Shown one piece after another: positions 9,178-20,132 of a stretch of 64,000 nucleotides of DNA (the first letter of the stretch is position 1; the number at the start of each line of letters is the position of its first letter). The DNA comes from Serratia marcescens (GTDB lineage Bacteria > Pseudomonadota > Gammaproteobacteria > Enterobacterales > Enterobacteriaceae). Under the pieces are notes generated by a model. That model saw only the letters and a list, made by a program, of their open reading frames with translations. It was not told the origin of the DNA and did not search any database. Where the stretch lies: NCBI RefSeq assembly GCF_029846115.1, contig NZ_JARVZZ010000001.1:248001-312000 (forward strand), read 5' to 3'. The translations under genes and the position numbers were made by a program.

Positions 9178-10710
9178 ATGTTCAGACTCACACTGGCAAC
9201 CCGCCTGGCACTTTCCATATCCTTATGCGCCGGCTGGACGGCAACCGCCGGCGCGGCGGACAACGCGCAGCTGACGCAGCGCGAAGACCCTTACTTCCTT
9301 CAGGCGCAAGCTCAGCTGCAACAGCGGCTAAAACAGACGCCAAACACCAACCGCGCCAAAAACGTCATTCTGGTGGTCGGTGACGGCATGGGATTTTCCA
9401 CCGTGACCGCTGCCCGCATTTTTGAAGGGCAGCAGCGCGGCGTGGACGGCGAATCCAACGTGCTGGCCTGGGAGGCCTTCCCCTATCTGGCGGCGGCCAA
9501 AACCTACTCCGCCGACGCCCAAATCACCGACTCCGCGCCCAGCGCAGTGGCGATGACCACCGGCGTCAAAACCATCAACGATCTGATGGGCCTCAACCAT
9601 ACGGCGACCCTCAGCAATTGCGAGGACCAGCAAACCAAGGCCGTCACCACGCTGTGGGAGATGGCCGCAACGCTTGGCATGGCCACCGGTGCCGTGACGA
9701 CCGCGACCATCACCCACGCCACGCCGGGCGCCACCTATGCCCATATCGCCAACCGCGATTGGGAATCCGACGCAAAAATGCCGGCAGCGGCCCTGGCCGC
9801 AGGCTGCCGCGACATCGCGCGCCAGCTGGTGGAAATGAAGTACGGTAACGGCCTCAACGTGGCGATGGGCGGTGGGCGCGCCAACTTCCTGCCCGACAGC
9901 GTGAGCGATCCGGAATACCCCGGTAAAAAAGGCGCCAGAAAGGATGGCCGCGATCTGACGCAGGCCTGGCTACAACGCTATGGCGAGCGTGGGCAATATG
10001 TCTGGAATCAGGCGCAGTTCGCCAAAATCGAACCGGCCAAAGTCGACCACCTGTTGGCCCTGTTCGAGCCATCGCACATGAACTTCGAGCACGATCGGCG
10101 GCAAGACGCAGCGGGAGAGCCTTCGCTGGCGGAAATGACCGGCAAGGCCATCGATATTCTGGCCAGGAATCCCGAAGGCTACCTGCTGTTGGTGGAGGGG
10201 GGACGCATCGATCACGGTAGCCACAACGGTAACGCCTACCGCACGCTGAGCGACGCGGTCGCCCTGAACGAGGCGGTGAAAACCATCGTCAACAAGGTCA
10301 ATCTGGACGAAACCCTGGTGATCGTGACCGGCGATCACAGCCACACGTTGACCATCGCCGGCTATGCCAAGCGAGGTAATCCTATCCTCGGCATTTCCGT
10401 CGGCGTCGACGGCAAACCGCGACTGGGCAGCGACGGCAAGCCTTACACCACCGTCGGCTTCGCCAATGGCCCCGGCGGCACGATCCCGCTGACCGAACGC
10501 CCGGCATTGACCATGGAACAGGCCACCGCGCCCGACTTTATTCAGCCGGCGCTGGTGCCGCTGAAAAGCGAGACCCACGGAGGGGAAGATCTCGGCATCT
10601 ACGCCATCGGCCCTTGGGCGCATCTGTTCCAGGGCACGGTGGAGGAAAACTACACCTTCCACGTGATGAATTACGCCAGCCGCATCGGCGAACGCCTGTC
10701 AGAACGGTAG
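9178..10710 (+). CDS. Secreted alkaline phosphatase
   Basis: The 510-residue protein begins with a Sec signal peptide of about 25 residues ending in TAGAA. Alkaline phosphatase family landmarks are present. The metal-binding VVGDGMGFSTVTAAR is near residues 65-79. The phosphorylated serine is in TDSAPSAVAMTTGVKT near 115. EGGRIDHGSHNGNA and VTGDHSHTLTIAGY supply the remaining zinc and magnesium ligands, and ETHGGEDLGIYAIGP is near the C-terminus. It would hydrolyse phosphate monoesters in the periplasm or outside the cell. The motif spelling is nearer to the long Vibrio/animal-like branch than to E. coli PhoA. It has its own strong ribosome site and terminator, so it is probably monocistronic, and it occupies the place of zupT in E. 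coli. Confidence 0.92.
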   Translation: MFRLTLATRLALSISLCAGWTATAGAADNAQLTQREDPYFLQAQAQLQQRLKQTPNTNRAKNVILVVGDGMGFSTVTAARIFEGQQRGVDGESNVLAWEAFPYLAAAKTYSADAQITDSAPSAVAMTTGVKTINDLMGLNHTATLSNCEDQQTKAVTTLWEMAATLGMATGAVTTATITHATPGATYAHIANRDWESDAKMPAAALAAGCRDIARQLVEMKYGNGLNVAMGGGRANFLPDSVSDPEYPGKKGARKDGRDLTQAWLQRYGERGQYVWNQAQFAKIEPAKVDHLLALFEPSHMNFEHDRRQDAAGEPSLAEMTGKAIDILARNPEGYLLLVEGGRIDHGSHNGNAYRTLSDAVALNEAVKTIVNKVNLDETLVIVTGDHSHTLTIAGYAKRGNPILGISVGVDGKPRLGSDGKPYTTVGFANGPGGTIPLTERPALTMEQATAPDFIQPALVPLKSETHGGEDLGIYAIGPWAHLFQGTVEENYTFHVMNYASRIGERLSER

Positions 10711-10712
10711 AT

Positions 10713-10742
10713 AAAAAAAAGCCGCGTAACGCGGCTTTTTTA
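10713..10742. terminator. Bidirectional terminator between alkaline phosphatase and ribB
   Basis: AAAAAAGCCGCGT and ACGCGGCTTTTTT form a compact stem flanked by A and T tracts, between two convergent genes. Confidence 0.92.
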
Positions 10743-10763
10743 TCGTTGAAAAGCGGCCGGCTG

Positions 10764-11417
10764 TCAGCTGGCTTTTTTCTCGTGCGCCTGGCGGTAGGCC
10801 ACCAGATCTTCGATGGTCAGCACCACCATGTCGTGCTGTTTGGCGAAGGTAATCACTTCCGGCGCATGCGCCATGCTGCCATCGTCGTTGGTCAGCTCAC
10901 ACAGCACGCCGGCAGGTTTGAAACCGGCCATGGAAACCAGATCGATAGTCGCTTCGGTGTGGCCGCGACGGCTCAGCACGCCGCCTGGCTGCGCACGCAG
11001 CGGGAACACGTGGCCCGGACGGTTCAGGTCGCTCGGCTTGGCGCTGTCTGCCACCGCCGCACGGATGGTGGTCAGGCGATCGGAAGCGGAAACCCCGGTG
11101 GTCACGCCCTGCGCCGCTTCAATGGTCACGGTGAAGGCGGTCTGGAACTGACTGGAATTGTTGGTCACCATCATCGGCAGCTCAAGCTGCTGACGGCGTT
11201 CTTCGGTGATGCACAGGCACACGATACCGCTGCCGTGGCGAATGGTCAGCGCCATCTGCTCAACGGTCATGGTTTCCGCGGCGAAGATCATGTCACCTTC
11301 GTTTTCACGGTTTTCATCATCGAGCACCATTACGCCGCGCCCGTTGCGCAGTGCGTCGATCGCGCGTTCAACGCGTTCTGTCGGCGTGCCGAAGTCTGAA
11401 AGTAGCGTCTGATTCAT
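10764..11417 (-). CDS. ribB: RibB, 3,4-dihydroxy-2-butanone-4-phosphate synthase
   Basis: RibB converts ribulose 5-phosphate to the four-carbon unit used to build the riboflavin ring. Starting at the ATG at 11417 gives 217 residues, the E. coli length, and has GAGG about 9 bases upstream. Longer reading to 11432 lacks a ribosome site. The acidic metal-binding loop [10 protein letters not shown] is near residues 33-42, and the [24 protein letters not shown] segment near 135-158 carries the phosphate-binding and catalytic residues. It is a single-function RibB without a RibA domain. An FMN riboswitch lies in its leader. Confidence 0.97.
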   Translation of the reverse strand: MNQTLLSDFGTPTERVERAIDALRNGRGVMVLDDENRENEGDMIFAAETMTVEQMALTIRHGSGIVCLCITEERRQQLELPMMVTNNSSQFQTAFTVTIEAAQGVTTGVSASDRLTTIRAAVADSAKPSDLNRPGHVFPLRAQPGGVLSRRGHTEATIDLVSMAGFKPAGVLCELTNDDGSMAHAPEVITFAKQHDMVVLTIEDLVAYRQAHEKKAS

Positions 11418-11533
11418 GGTAAAAAACCTCATTAAAAAATTATGGATTACCAGAACCAGGGCGATCTTGAGGAGTAGCTAGCAATAGCTAAAAAAATAAC
11501 GCAAGCGGGCACAAGCCCGGCAGATACCGTTAC

Positions 11534-11687
11534 TCTCTCCCATCCGGACTATAACCGTCGGCCCCGGAATTACACCGGATCTGCTGACCTCTAACCGGCC
11601 CTTACGGGCTGGCTGAGCGCTCGCGGGCTTTCACCGTAGAAGGTGATTTACCGCCGGTGGGGACTTTCACCCCGCCCTGAGAATAAG
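11534..11687 (-). ncRNA. FMN riboswitch (RFN element) in the ribB leader
   Basis: Read on the minus strand, the leader contains the conserved blocks of the RFN aptamer in order: TCAGGGCGGGGTGAAAGTCC, ACCGGCGGTAAA, the AGCCCGCGAGCG arm, GATCCGGTGTAATTCCGG and GACGGTTATAGTCCGGATG. These form the closing stem and the FMN-binding junction. About 115 bases separate it from the ribB ATG. FMN binding should lower ribB expression; a GGGC-loop-GCCC hairpin followed by a T run lies in the platform region. Confidence 0.95.
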
Positions 11688-11694
11688 CAGGTTG

Positions 11695-11723
11695 ACTATA
11701 GCGCTAATGGGTAGGCAGGGCAA
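11695..11723 (-). promoter_or_regulatory. ribB promoter
   Basis: On the minus strand a -35 TTGCCC (11718-11723) and a -10 TATAGT (11695-11700) are separated by exactly 17 bp. They lie just upstream of the RFN element, so the transcript would begin close to the aptamer. Confidence 0.75.
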
Positions 11724-11770
11724 TTGGCAAAAGCACAATTCGGCCACGCACGGCGAATGCGCTTAATGGT

Positions 11771-11798
11771 TTATCCGGCGGGCAACTCGCATTACACT
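11771..11798 (+). promoter_or_regulatory. Candidate ubiK promoter
   Basis: TTATCC at 11771-11776 and TACACT at 11793-11798 are spaced by 16 bp, about 35 bp upstream of the ubiK start. Confidence 0.4.
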
Positions 11799-11833
11799 AA
11801 GCGGCAGCTATTAAACTCTGAAAGGGATACGCC

Positions 11834-12109
11834 ATGATTGACCCGAAAAAAATCGAACAAATCGCACGCCAGGTTCATGAGTCCATGCCTAAAGGCGTTC
11901 GTGAATTCGGGGAAGACGTTGAGAAAAAAATCCGTCAGGTCCTGCAGTCGCAGCTGACCCGCTTGGATTTGGTTAACCGCGAAGAGTTCGACGTACAGAC
12001 TCAGGTGCTGTTGCGCACCCGCGAGAAACTGGCGCTGTTGGAACAGCGCATGGCCGAGCTGGAAAGCAAACTGAGCGCGGCACCGGCAGCCAAACAGGAA
12101 GACGAATAA
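11834..12109 (+). CDS. ubiK: UbiK (YqiC), ubiquinone biosynthesis accessory factor
   Basis: The 91-residue protein matches UbiK/YqiC in length and sequence, with the N-terminal [21 protein letters not shown] helix and a C-terminal coiled coil (about residues 45-80, [22 protein letters not shown]). In enterobacteria UbiK helps organise the soluble Ubi complex with UbiJ and associates with lipids; it is needed for efficient aerobic ubiquinone synthesis. AAAGGG lies 8-10 bases before the ATG. It is a single-gene unit ended by the terminator at 12119-12151. Confidence 0.95.
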   Translation: MIDPKKIEQIARQVHESMPKGVREFGEDVEKKIRQVLQSQLTRLDLVNREEFDVQTQVLLRTREKLALLEQRMAELESKLSAAPAAKQEDE

Positions 12110-12118
12110 ATTCCCGCC

Positions 12119-12151
12119 AAGGGCGCGCACCAGAACCGCGCGCCCTTGTTC
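12119..12151. terminator. Terminator between ubiK and hldE
   Basis: AAGGGCGCGC (12119-12128) pairs with GCGCGCCCTT (12138-12147), followed by GTTCTTT. It lies between convergent genes. Confidence 0.85.
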
Positions 12152-12167
12152 TTTAGATTGCCCGGCG

Positions 12168-13598
12168 TTAGCCGCGACCGTCTTTGATCGCGTTGATGAT
12201 GTTGGTGGTCGACAGCCCGTCTTCAAAGTTCAGCACTTTGACATCCCCGCCGTTGGCCCACACTTCCGCACTGCCGGCAATCTCTTCCGGTTTGTAATCA
12301 CCGCCTTTCACCAGCAGATCCGGCAGAATGTCGGCGATCAAGCGCTGCGGCGTATCCTCTTCGAACGGCACCACCCAATCCACCGCTTCCAGCGCGCCCA
12401 GCACGATCATCCGATTCTCCAGCGCGTTGACCGGGCGTGTTTCCCCTTTCAGGCGTTTGGTCGACGCATCGCTGTTCACCGCCACGATCAGGCGGTCGCC
12501 CAGCTTGCGGGCGTTGGCCAGATAAGAGACGTGGCCGGCATGCAAAATGTCGAAGATGCCGTTGGTCATCACCACTTTTTCGCCGCGCTGACGCGCCTGC
12601 GCGACAGCATGCTTCAACTGCGCTTCGGTCATCACGCCAAAACCGGTTTCGGCACGGCCGCGCACCGCGTTTTCCAGCTCGATGGGCGACACGGTAGAGG
12701 TGCCAAGCTTGCCCACCACCACGCCGGCGGCGGCGTTAGCCAGGAAACAGGACTCTTCCAGCGAATTACCGGCGGCCAGCGAGGCGGCCAGCACGCCGAT
12801 CACAGTGTCGCCCGCGCCGGTCACATCGAACACTTCCTGCGCCTGGGTCGGCAAATGCAGCGGTTCAACGCCCGGCTGCAGCAGCGTCATGCCGTGTTCG
12901 GAACGGGTAACCAGCAGCGCCGACAGCTCAAAATCCGCCACCAGCTTCATGCCGCGTTCCACCAGCTCCGCCTCATCCTTGCAGTGGCCCACCACCGCTT
13001 CGAACTCGGACAGGTTCGGCGTCAGCAGCGTCGCGCCGCGATAGCGCTCGAAGTCAGAGCCTTTCGGATCGATCAGTACCGGCACTTTGGCGGCGCGCGC
13101 CAGTTGGATCATGCCCTGCACCTGGCTGAGCGCGCCCTTGGCGTAATCGGACAGCACCAGCGCGCCGATCTGCGGCAGCGCCTGCTGAATACGCTCCAGC
13201 ATCGGCTGCGGATCGACGTTGGAGAAGCCTTCTTCGAAGTCGAGACGGATCAGCTGCTGGTTGCGCGACAGCACGCGCAGCTTGGTGATGGTCGGATGGG
13301 TCGGCACCGAGACGAAGTCGCAGCGCACGTTGACTTCATTCAGCTTGGCGCTTAGCGCCCGCGCCGCATCGTCGATGCCGGTCAGGCCCACCAGGCGGGA
13401 AGTGGCTCCCAGCGAAGCGATGTTCATCGCCACGTTAGCCGCGCCGCCGGGACGCTCTTCGATGGTATCGACCTTGACCACCGGCACCGGGGCTTCCGGT
13501 GAAATGCGGCTGGTCGGCCCATACCAATAGCGATCCAACATGACGTCACCGACCACCAGCACACCGGCGCGGCGAAAATCAGGCAGCGTAACTTTCAT
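12168..13598 (-). CDS. hldE: HldE, bifunctional heptose kinase/adenylyltransferase
   Basis: HldE makes ADP-heptose for the lipopolysaccharide inner core. The N-terminal domain phosphorylates heptose 7-phosphate at C1 and the C-terminal domain adenylylates the product. The 476-residue length is normal. The PfkB-type kinase domain ends with the signature [14 protein letters not shown] near residues 254-267. The nucleotidyltransferase domain starts near residue 343 with [16 protein letters not shown], which carries the HxGH motif. It lies 77 bp downstream of glnE on the same strand, the order seen in E. coli (ygiF-glnE-hldE). Confidence 0.97.
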   Translation of the reverse strand: MKVTLPDFRRAGVLVVGDVMLDRYWYGPTSRISPEAPVPVVKVDTIEERPGGAANVAMNIASLGATSRLVGLTGIDDAARALSAKLNEVNVRCDFVSVPTHPTITKLRVLSRNQQLIRLDFEEGFSNVDPQPMLERIQQALPQIGALVLSDYAKGALSQVQGMIQLARAAKVPVLIDPKGSDFERYRGATLLTPNLSEFEAVVGHCKDEAELVERGMKLVADFELSALLVTRSEHGMTLLQPGVEPLHLPTQAQEVFDVTGAGDTVIGVLAASLAAGNSLEESCFLANAAAGVVVGKLGTSTVSPIELENAVRGRAETGFGVMTEAQLKHAVAQARQRGEKVVMTNGIFDILHAGHVSYLANARKLGDRLIVAVNSDASTKRLKGETRPVNALENRMIVLGALEAVDWVVPFEEDTPQRLIADILPDLLVKGGDYKPEEIAGSAEVWANGGDVKVLNFEDGLSTTNIINAIKDGRG

Positions 13599-13675
13599 CC
13601 GATAACTCCAAAAAAGTACAAAATTTTAGTGGCGCAGATATTACCACAGACCGCCGGAATACCCGCAAAAAGGTA

Positions 13676-16513
13676 TTAATCCAGCCATTTGGCCCAGCTG
13701 GCACGCACCTGCTCGCGCTCGGCGGCGAACAGCTCGCTGCCGACCTTGCCGGAATGCTCCTGCAGCGCCAGATGGTGGATCTCGTCGCGCATGGTGACAT
13801 AGGCCTGGGTCAACGCGCGCGCCTCCTCTTCCGGCATGATGTCGTAATTGGCCATCAGCTCGAAGATGCGCACGTTGTCCGACCAACGCGTCAGCCGCGG
13901 TTCACCCGGCGCATAGCGTAAGACCAGATATTGGGCGATAAATTCGATGTCGGTAATGCCGCCCTCATCGGTTTTGATATCAAACAGATCGCGCTGCTTG
14001 TTGCCGAGATGGTTGCGCATCTTTTCGCGCATCTCGCGCACTTCGCGCTTCAGGATCTCCGCATCGCGCGTTTTGCACAGGATCTCGCGCCGGATCGCGT
14101 CGAACTGCTGATGCAGCGCCGGATCGCCATGCACGATGCGCGCACGCACCAGGGCCTGATGTTCCCAGGTCCAGGCTTCATTTTGCTGGTAGTCGGCGAA
14201 CGCCTCGACGGTGCTGACCAGCATCCCCGCGGCGCCGGAAGGCCGCAGGCGCGCGTCCACCTCATACAGAATGCCGGAGGAGGTGCGGGTACTGAACAGA
14301 TGCATCACCCGCTGCGCCAGCCGCAGGTAGAACTGACGGCCGTCGATGCAGCGATCGCCGTCGGTCATCACCTCCGGCGGGCAATCCAGCAGGAACACCA
14401 GATCGAGATCGGAACTGTAACCCAGCTCCCAGCCACCCAGCTTGCCGTAGCCGATCACCGCAAAGCCGCGCCCTTCACGCTCCTGCAGATGGGTCGGCTG
14501 GCCGTAGCGCGCCACCATGTCGCTCCAGGCCTGTTGCACCACCGCGTCGATGATCGCTTCCGCCAGATAAGTCAGGTGGTCGCTCACTTTCATCACCGGC
14601 AGCGCGCCGGCGATATCCGCCGCGGCGATGCGCAGTTGCTGCGCCTGTTTGAACTGGCGCAGCGCCTCCAGCTTTTGCTCTTCGTCGTCTTCCGGCACCC
14701 GCAGCAGGTACTGGCGCAGCTCGCTGCGGTAGGCATCCAGCGCCACCGGCTGATACAGCGTGGCCGGATCCAGCAGTTCGTCCAGCAACAGCGGATAGCG
14801 CGACAGCTGGTTGGCAACCATCGGCGACGCGGCGCACAGGCGGATCAGATGGCTGAGCGCCGCGTGGTACTCCACCAGCAGCTCGAGGTAGGTCGTACGG
14901 GTGACGATGCTGAGCAGCAGCTGCGCCAGTCGCACCAGCGCGGTCGGCGCGTCCTGGCGCGGGCACACTTCCGCCAACAGGCGCGGCATCAACTGATCGA
15001 GCACGTCGCGGCCGCGCGGGCCGATGGTGCGTTTGTCGACGTCATGGCGGAAATCGGCGATGGTGCGCAACATCTGTCGGCGCCCCTCTTCGTCCAGGTG
15101 CGGCGTCAACGGCGCCAGCTCATTTTCCTCCAGCGCGTCCTGCCATAGGCTGTGGTAGTGTTGGTAGTCGGGATCTTCGCCGACATCCGGGCTATCGTCG
15201 CCGATCAGGTCGTCGAACACCGCCCGCACCGCCTGCATGTGCAACTCCAGCGTCGCCATCAGCGCCGGCCAATCCGCCAGCCCCATGCCGTAGGCCAGCC
15301 GTGCCTGATCGAGCGCATCCTGCGGCAGCGTCTGGGTTTGCTGATCGCCGATCGCCTGCAGCAGATTCTCCAGCCGCCGCAGGAACAGATAGGCGGCGCT
15401 CAGCGCCCGCACTTGCTCGGCCTCCAGCAGCCCCAGCTCACCCACCGCCTGCAGCGTCGGCAACAGTGAACGCCCCTGCAGCGCCGGCTCGCGGCCGCCG
15501 CGGATCAGCTGGAATACCTGGGTGATGAATTCGATTTCCCGAATGCCGCCGGCACCCAGCTTGATGTTGTCCTTCAGGCCGCGACGCCGCACTTCACGGG
15601 CGATCATGCCCTTCATGTTGCGCAATGATTGAATGACGCTGAAATCGATATAGCGGCGGAACACGAACGGCCGCAGCGTTTTGCGCAGCTCCTGGCTGTG
15701 GGCGTCTTCTGCGCCGCCCATCAGGCGCGCCTTCACCATCGCATAACGTTCCCAGTCGCGCCCCTGCTCCTGATAGTAATCTTCCAGCGCCGCGAAGCTC
15801 ATCACCAACGGGCCGCTGTCGCCGAACGGCCGCAGCCGCATGTCGACGCGATAAACGAAGCCGTCGATGGTCTGCTGATCCAGCGCCTTGATCAGCCGCT
15901 GGCCGAGGCGGGTGAAGAACTGGGCATTGTCCAGCTCGCGCCGCCCGCCCTGGGTCTGGCCGTTTTCCGGGTAGGCGAAGATCAGATCGATATCCGACGA
16001 GAAATTCAGCTCGCCGCCGCCCAGCTTGCCCATGCCGAGGATCAGCAGCGGCTGCGGTTCACCGGCGGCGTTGCACGGCGTGCCCCACTCGCGGCAGCAG
16101 GTTTGGTACAGCCAGTCGCGCGCGCTGACGATCAGCGTTTCCGCCAATCCGCTCAGCTGCAGCAGCGTTTCTTCGGTCGAACACAGCCCCTGAGCCTGCG
16201 CCCAGGCAATGCGCACCAGCGTTTCACGGCGAAACAGACGCAGCGTGCGCATCAGCTGGGCCTCATCGCGCACCTCTTCCAGCTCGTCCTGCAACCAGGC
16301 GGCATAGTGTTGCCACTCGCCGGGCGCCGGCGGCTGTTCGCGCAGCGTCGCCAGCCAGGCCGGCTGGGCGAACAGCGCGTCGCTGACGAAATCGCTCGAC
16401 GCCAGCACCCACTGCTCCTGTTCGCTAAAGGCGCAGTCCGCGCCGTGAACTTCCTGAAAACGCTGCACAACCTGCTGTGCCTGAGCCTGTAACGCGGCTG
16501 AAAGTGGCGACAT
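13676..16513 (-). CDS. glnE: GlnE, glutamine synthetase adenylyltransferase/deadenylylase
   Basis: GlnE adds and removes AMP on glutamine synthetase in response to PII and glutamine, setting nitrogen assimilation. The 945-residue protein has two nucleotidyltransferase domains: the removase copy with [20 protein letters not shown] near residue 160, and the transferase copy with [20 protein letters not shown] near 683. Both keep the paired aspartates. A helical linker separates them. The start 45 bp after the ygiF stop gives the normal length, and hldE follows. Confidence 0.97.
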   Translation of the reverse strand: MSPLSAALQAQAQQVVQRFQEVHGADCAFSEQEQWVLASSDFVSDALFAQPAWLATLREQPPAPGEWQHYAAWLQDELEEVRDEAQLMRTLRLFRRETLVRIAWAQAQGLCSTEETLLQLSGLAETLIVSARDWLYQTCCREWGTPCNAAGEPQPLLILGMGKLGGGELNFSSDIDLIFAYPENGQTQGGRRELDNAQFFTRLGQRLIKALDQQTIDGFVYRVDMRLRPFGDSGPLVMSFAALEDYYQEQGRDWERYAMVKARLMGGAEDAHSQELRKTLRPFVFRRYIDFSVIQSLRNMKGMIAREVRRRGLKDNIKLGAGGIREIEFITQVFQLIRGGREPALQGRSLLPTLQAVGELGLLEAEQVRALSAAYLFLRRLENLLQAIGDQQTQTLPQDALDQARLAYGMGLADWPALMATLELHMQAVRAVFDDLIGDDSPDVGEDPDYQHYHSLWQDALEENELAPLTPHLDEEGRRQMLRTIADFRHDVDKRTIGPRGRDVLDQLMPRLLAEVCPRQDAPTALVRLAQLLLSIVTRTTYLELLVEYHAALSHLIRLCAASPMVANQLSRYPLLLDELLDPATLYQPVALDAYRSELRQYLLRVPEDDEEQKLEALRQFKQAQQLRIAAADIAGALPVMKVSDHLTYLAEAIIDAVVQQAWSDMVARYGQPTHLQEREGRGFAVIGYGKLGGWELGYSSDLDLVFLLDCPPEVMTDGDRCIDGRQFYLRLAQRVMHLFSTRTSSGILYEVDARLRPSGAAGMLVSTVEAFADYQQNEAWTWEHQALVRARIVHGDPALHQQFDAIRREILCKTRDAEILKREVREMREKMRNHLGNKQRDLFDIKTDEGGITDIEFIAQYLVLRYAPGEPRLTRWSDNVRIFELMANYDIMPEEEARALTQAYVTMRDEIHHLALQEHSGKVGSELFAAEREQVRASWAKWLD

Positions 16514-16558
16514 AGTGTATGACCCGTTCTGCGGCCCACGGCTGGCGGGCCGGCTGGA

Positions 16559-17866
16559 TTAACGAAGCGCGCCGTTTAACCAGAATGGCGCATGCGATAA
16601 GGCCTGTTTGCGGCTGGCTTCATACCAGCCCTGGCGGCGCTCGCTCAGCGCTGCCTGCAGCTCGCGCCAGGCCTCGATATAAGGCCCGGTCTGCTCGTCG
16701 GGGTAGGCGCCCGACAGCAGGACCAGCGCCGAAATCTGACGCGTCAGGCGCGGCAATTGTTCCTGATATTCATCTTCGTTCAGCATACGGCTGAAGGCTT
16801 CTTTCAGCTCCGCGCCGCTGCGCCCCAGCATGATGTCGCTGAAGCGCTTGAAAGAACCGTCCAGCTTGGCCTGCCCTTTGGCATCGATAAACGGCCGCCA
16901 GGCGCCGCTCACCAGCCATGATGTGAGCGCCAACTTACATTGCAGATAGGCCGTGCTGTAGCACAGGGTCTCTGGCTGTGCGGCTTTGTCCGCCAACAGC
17001 GGTTCGAGCTCGGTCAGGCGGGCGCGCAGATCGGCGCTGGCCTTGCGCGGCACCAGGCCACCGAAGATCACCAGCGCCTGGCGGATCGTTCCGACCGCCT
17101 CAATCACCGAAGCGCGCGCCTGCGCGTCGCCGCGCAGCCACAGCTCCTCGTGGTACTGCCAGTGGCTCAGCGCCTGCTCGAAGGCGGCGATCATCCCCTG
17201 CTCCACGGTCGCCTTGGCCGCCGGCTTCAGCACCTGCAGTGGGCGCACCTCGCGCGGAGGATTGCCCTGCGCCAGGTGGTAACCGCGCGCCGCCTTGCTC
17301 AGGCTGCCCTGACGCAACCCGTCGTGCGCCGCCAGCTCACCGGCCAACGCCAGCAGATCGGCGGTATCGCCTTTCAACAGCTCCAGCTCGATCTCGCTCA
17401 GGGCTTCGCTGAGGTCACCGGCACGCACCTCGCCCTGGTCCAGGCCAATCTCTATCTCGCTTTTGCCGTAAGTAACCACCCACTTCTCACGCACGAAATC
17501 GGTACGGAACAGCGGTTGCAACGCCTGCTGCAGCGCCGCGATATCGCAATCCTGCGGCCAGATGTCGGCAGGAAACTGCGCCAGCGCCAGCTGCGGCTCG
17601 GCGATAGCGACATTGTATTCCGGGCGCTGGTGCAGGCCGCCCACCACTTTACCGGCGGTTTTGATGGTCATCTCATAGCGATCGTCGAAACCGCGAATGC
17701 GCAGCCCCATGTCGTGACGGCGCAGGACGTTGTCGGCCGTTTCGAAGTAAATGTTGGTCAGCTTTTGCGGCGCGGAATGCTGATGCGGCCAGGCGGCGAG
17801 CCATTGCGGCAGAGCGGCCACCGCTTGCGGCGCGGCGATGAATTTCAGTTCAATTTCAACGGTCAT
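16559..17866 (-). CDS. ygiF: YgiF, inorganic triphosphatase (CYTH-CHAD)
   Basis: YgiF hydrolyses inorganic triphosphate. The 435-residue protein starts with the CYTH signature EIELKFIA (residues 4-11), whose acidic residues bind metal. Tunnel residues such as GLRIRGFDDRYEMTIKTAG follow around residues 57-75. The C-terminal half (about 215-430) is a CHAD helical domain rich in conserved basic and histidine residues (LSHWQYHEELWLRGD). It heads the ygiF-glnE-hldE unit and is divergent from ygiM. Confidence 0.95.
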   Translation of the reverse strand: MTVEIELKFIAAPQAVAALPQWLAAWPHQHSAPQKLTNIYFETADNVLRRHDMGLRIRGFDDRYEMTIKTAGKVVGGLHQRPEYNVAIAEPQLALAQFPADIWPQDCDIAALQQALQPLFRTDFVREKWVVTYGKSEIEIGLDQGEVRAGDLSEALSEIELELLKGDTADLLALAGELAAHDGLRQGSLSKAARGYHLAQGNPPREVRPLQVLKPAAKATVEQGMIAAFEQALSHWQYHEELWLRGDAQARASVIEAVGTIRQALVIFGGLVPRKASADLRARLTELEPLLADKAAQPETLCYSTAYLQCKLALTSWLVSGAWRPFIDAKGQAKLDGSFKRFSDIMLGRSGAELKEAFSRMLNEDEYQEQLPRLTRQISALVLLSGAYPDEQTGPYIEAWRELQAALSERRQGWYEASRKQALSHAPFWLNGALR

Positions 17867-18082
17867 AATTCTTTAACACCAATAAGTTATGCATTCACGT
17901 CGGTTTCAGCGCGGCGCGTTCGGCCCGCCGTATGCTGCCCACTGACGCACAGTTGCCGTTATCTTACCGCGATTCCCGGCGCCTTAACCCTGCTAACTGT
18001 AGAAAAAACCTGTTACGTTATAAAACGCTGCGCAACTCACAGAATCAGCCACAGTAAGATAGTTCTCATTCCGGTTTTGGCG

Positions 18083-18111
18083 TTGCGTCGTCAGACTGAA
18101 CCCTCTACTAT
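18083..18111 (+). promoter_or_regulatory. Candidate ygiM promoter
   Basis: TTGCGT (18083-18088) and TACTAT (18106-18111) are separated by 17 bp, 34 bp before the ygiM start. The remainder of 17867-18144 holds no gene. Confidence 0.6.
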
Positions 18112-18144
18112 CGTTCCATAAATTCACCCAGAAACGATGAACTA

Positions 18145-18765
18145 ATGCAGAAATTACGCCTGATTTGCCTTGCCGCGCTGAGCTTCAGCATCACTTGGGC
18201 CGCACATGCCGAAGATAAACGCTATATCTCCGATGAGTTAAGCACTTACGTCCATAGCGGCCCAGGTAATCAGTACCGTATTGTCGGCACTCTGAACGCC
18301 GGTGAAGAAGTCACCCTATTGAGCGTCAACGACAGCACTAACTACGGCCAGATCCGCGATCCGAAAGGCCGCACCACCTGGATCCCGCTCGACCAGCTCA
18401 GCCAGATGCCAAGCCTGCGCACTCGCGTGCCCGAGCTGGAACAGCAGGTGAAAACCCTGACCGACAAGCTGGCCAACATCGACAACACCTGGAACCAGCG
18501 CACCTCGGAAATGCAGGAGAAAGTCGCGGGCAGCGACAGCACCATCAGCAGCCTGCAGAAGGAAAACCAGGATCTGAAAAACCAGCTGGTGGTCGCGCAG
18601 AAGAAGGTCAACGCCGTTAACCTGCAGCTCGACGACAAGCAGCGCACCATTATCCTGCAGTGGTTCATGTACGGCGGCGGCGTCGCCGGCGTCGGTTTGC
18701 TGCTGGGCCTGCTGTTGCCGCACCTGATCCCGCGCCGCAAGAACAACAACCGCTGGATGAACTGA
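18145..18765 (+). CDS. ygiM: YgiM, SH3-domain protein with C-terminal membrane anchor
   Basis: The 206-residue protein has a signal peptide (about residues 1-23, ending AHA), a bacterial SH3 domain (about 24-92, [22 protein letters not shown]), a coiled coil (about 95-165), one transmembrane helix (about 170-192) and a basic tail RRKNNNRW. This is the layout of the YgiM/TIGR04211 family. It is probably periplasmic and anchored in the inner membrane; bacterial SH3 domains often bind cell-wall peptides, but no activity is established that I can cite. A terminator separates it from cca. Confidence 0.93.
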   Translation: MQKLRLICLAALSFSITWAAHAEDKRYISDELSTYVHSGPGNQYRIVGTLNAGEEVTLLSVNDSTNYGQIRDPKGRTTWIPLDQLSQMPSLRTRVPELEQQVKTLTDKLANIDNTWNQRTSEMQEKVAGSDSTISSLQKENQDLKNQLVVAQKKVNAVNLQLDDKQRTIILQWFMYGGGVAGVGLLLGLLLPHLIPRRKNNNRWMN

Positions 18766-18790
18766 TCTCAGTATCGTTCAGTTTGAGTAT

Positions 18791-18813
18791 GGGCGCCTGC
18801 GGGCGCCCTTTTC
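18791..18813 (+). terminator. ygiM terminator
   Basis: GGGCGCC-TGC-GGGCGCCC forms a GC stem followed by TTTTC. Confidence 0.8.
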
Positions 18814-18887
18814 ATTGGTGCCGACATCCCGCGGCCAATTCATGTAATCTGATAGACAGAGCCTTACACGATATTCAGGAGTCAACA

Positions 18888-20132
18888 GTGCAGATTTATC
18901 TGGTCGGCGGCGCCGTTCGCGACAGCCTGCTCAACATCCCGGTAGTCGATCATGATTGGGTGGTGGTGGGCGCCACGCCGGCGGAGCTGCTGGCATTGGG
19001 CTACCAACAGGTCGGCAAAGATTTCCCGGTGTTCCTCAACCCCGATTCTCATGAGGAGTACGCGCTGGCGCGCACCGAGCGCAAATCCGGCCAGGGGTAC
19101 ACCGGTTTTACCTGCTATGCCGCGCCGGACGTCACGCTGGAAGAAGATCTGCTGCGGCGCGATCTGACCATCAACGCCATCGCCCGCTCCGCCGAAGGGG
19201 AACTGATTGACCCTTACGGCGGCGTGGCCGATCTGCAGGCGCACGTGCTGCGCCACGTTTCCGACGCGTTCGGCGAAGATCCGCTGCGCGTACTGCGCGT
19301 GGCCCGCTTCAATGCCCGCTTCGCCCACCTGGGTTTTCACATTGCCGACGAAACGCTCGCCCTGATGCGCCAAATGGCGCACGGCGGTGAACTGGCTGCG
19401 CTGACCGCCGAACGCGTCTGGAAGGAAACCGAAAAGGCGCTGCAAAGCCAGAGCCCGCAGGTCTATTTTCAGGTGCTGCGCGACTGTGATGCGCTGGCGG
19501 TGCTGTTCCCGGAAATCGACGCGCTGTTCGGCGTTCCGGCCCCCGCCAAGTGGCACCCGGAGATCGACACCGGCGTGCACACGCTGATGGCGCTGGCGAT
19601 TGCCGCCCGCCTCACGCCGGAGGTGGACGTGCGCTTCGCCACCCTGTGCCATGACCTCGGCAAGGGGTTGACGCCGAAAGAGTTCTGGCCGCATCACCAC
19701 GGCCACGGCCCGGCGGGCGTGCGGCTGGTCGAAGCGCTGTGCCAGCGACTGCGGGTGCCCAACCCGGTGCGCGATCTGAGCAAGCTGGTGGCCGAGTACC
19801 ATGATCTGATCCACACCGTGAACAAGCTGCGGCCGGAAACCCTGCTGAAGCTGTTCGACGCCATCGACGTCTGGCGCAAGCCCCAAAGGCTGGAGCAGAT
19901 GATCCTGACCAGCGAAGCGGACGCGCGTGGCCGCACCGGCTTTGAGGAGAACCCTTATCCGCAGGGAGACTATCTGCGCCAGGCGTATCAGGTGGCGAAC
20001 GCGGTATCTATTAAAGAAGTGGTCGCCAGCGGGCTGCAGGGCACCGCGATCCGCGATGAGCTCAAACGCCGCCGCCAGCAGGCGCTGGCCGACTGGAAGC
20101 TCAATCAAACTATCCTCAACGATCAGGCATAA
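18888..20132 (+). CDS. cca: Cca, CCA-adding tRNA nucleotidyltransferase
   Basis: Cca adds or repairs the 3' CCA of tRNAs. The GTG at 18888 was chosen because it has AGGAG about 6 bases upstream and yields the family N-terminus [14 protein letters not shown]; the upstream open frame is unrelated. The 414-residue protein has the class II nucleotidyltransferase GG motif and DHD catalytic aspartates (near residues 21-23), [10 protein letters not shown] near 91-100, and an HD phosphohydrolase domain ([21 protein letters not shown]) in the C-terminal half, as in E. coli where it has phosphatase and phosphodiesterase activity. Confidence 0.96.
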   Translation: MQIYLVGGAVRDSLLNIPVVDHDWVVVGATPAELLALGYQQVGKDFPVFLNPDSHEEYALARTERKSGQGYTGFTCYAAPDVTLEEDLLRRDLTINAIARSAEGELIDPYGGVADLQAHVLRHVSDAFGEDPLRVLRVARFNARFAHLGFHIADETLALMRQMAHGGELAALTAERVWKETEKALQSQSPQVYFQVLRDCDALAVLFPEIDALFGVPAPAKWHPEIDTGVHTLMALAIAARLTPEVDVRFATLCHDLGKGLTPKEFWPHHHGHGPAGVRLVEALCQRLRVPNPVRDLSKLVAEYHDLIHTVNKLRPETLLKLFDAIDVWRKPQRLEQMILTSEADARGRTGFEENPYPQGDYLRQAYQVANAVSIKEVVASGLQGTAIRDELKRRRQQALADWKLNQTILNDQA

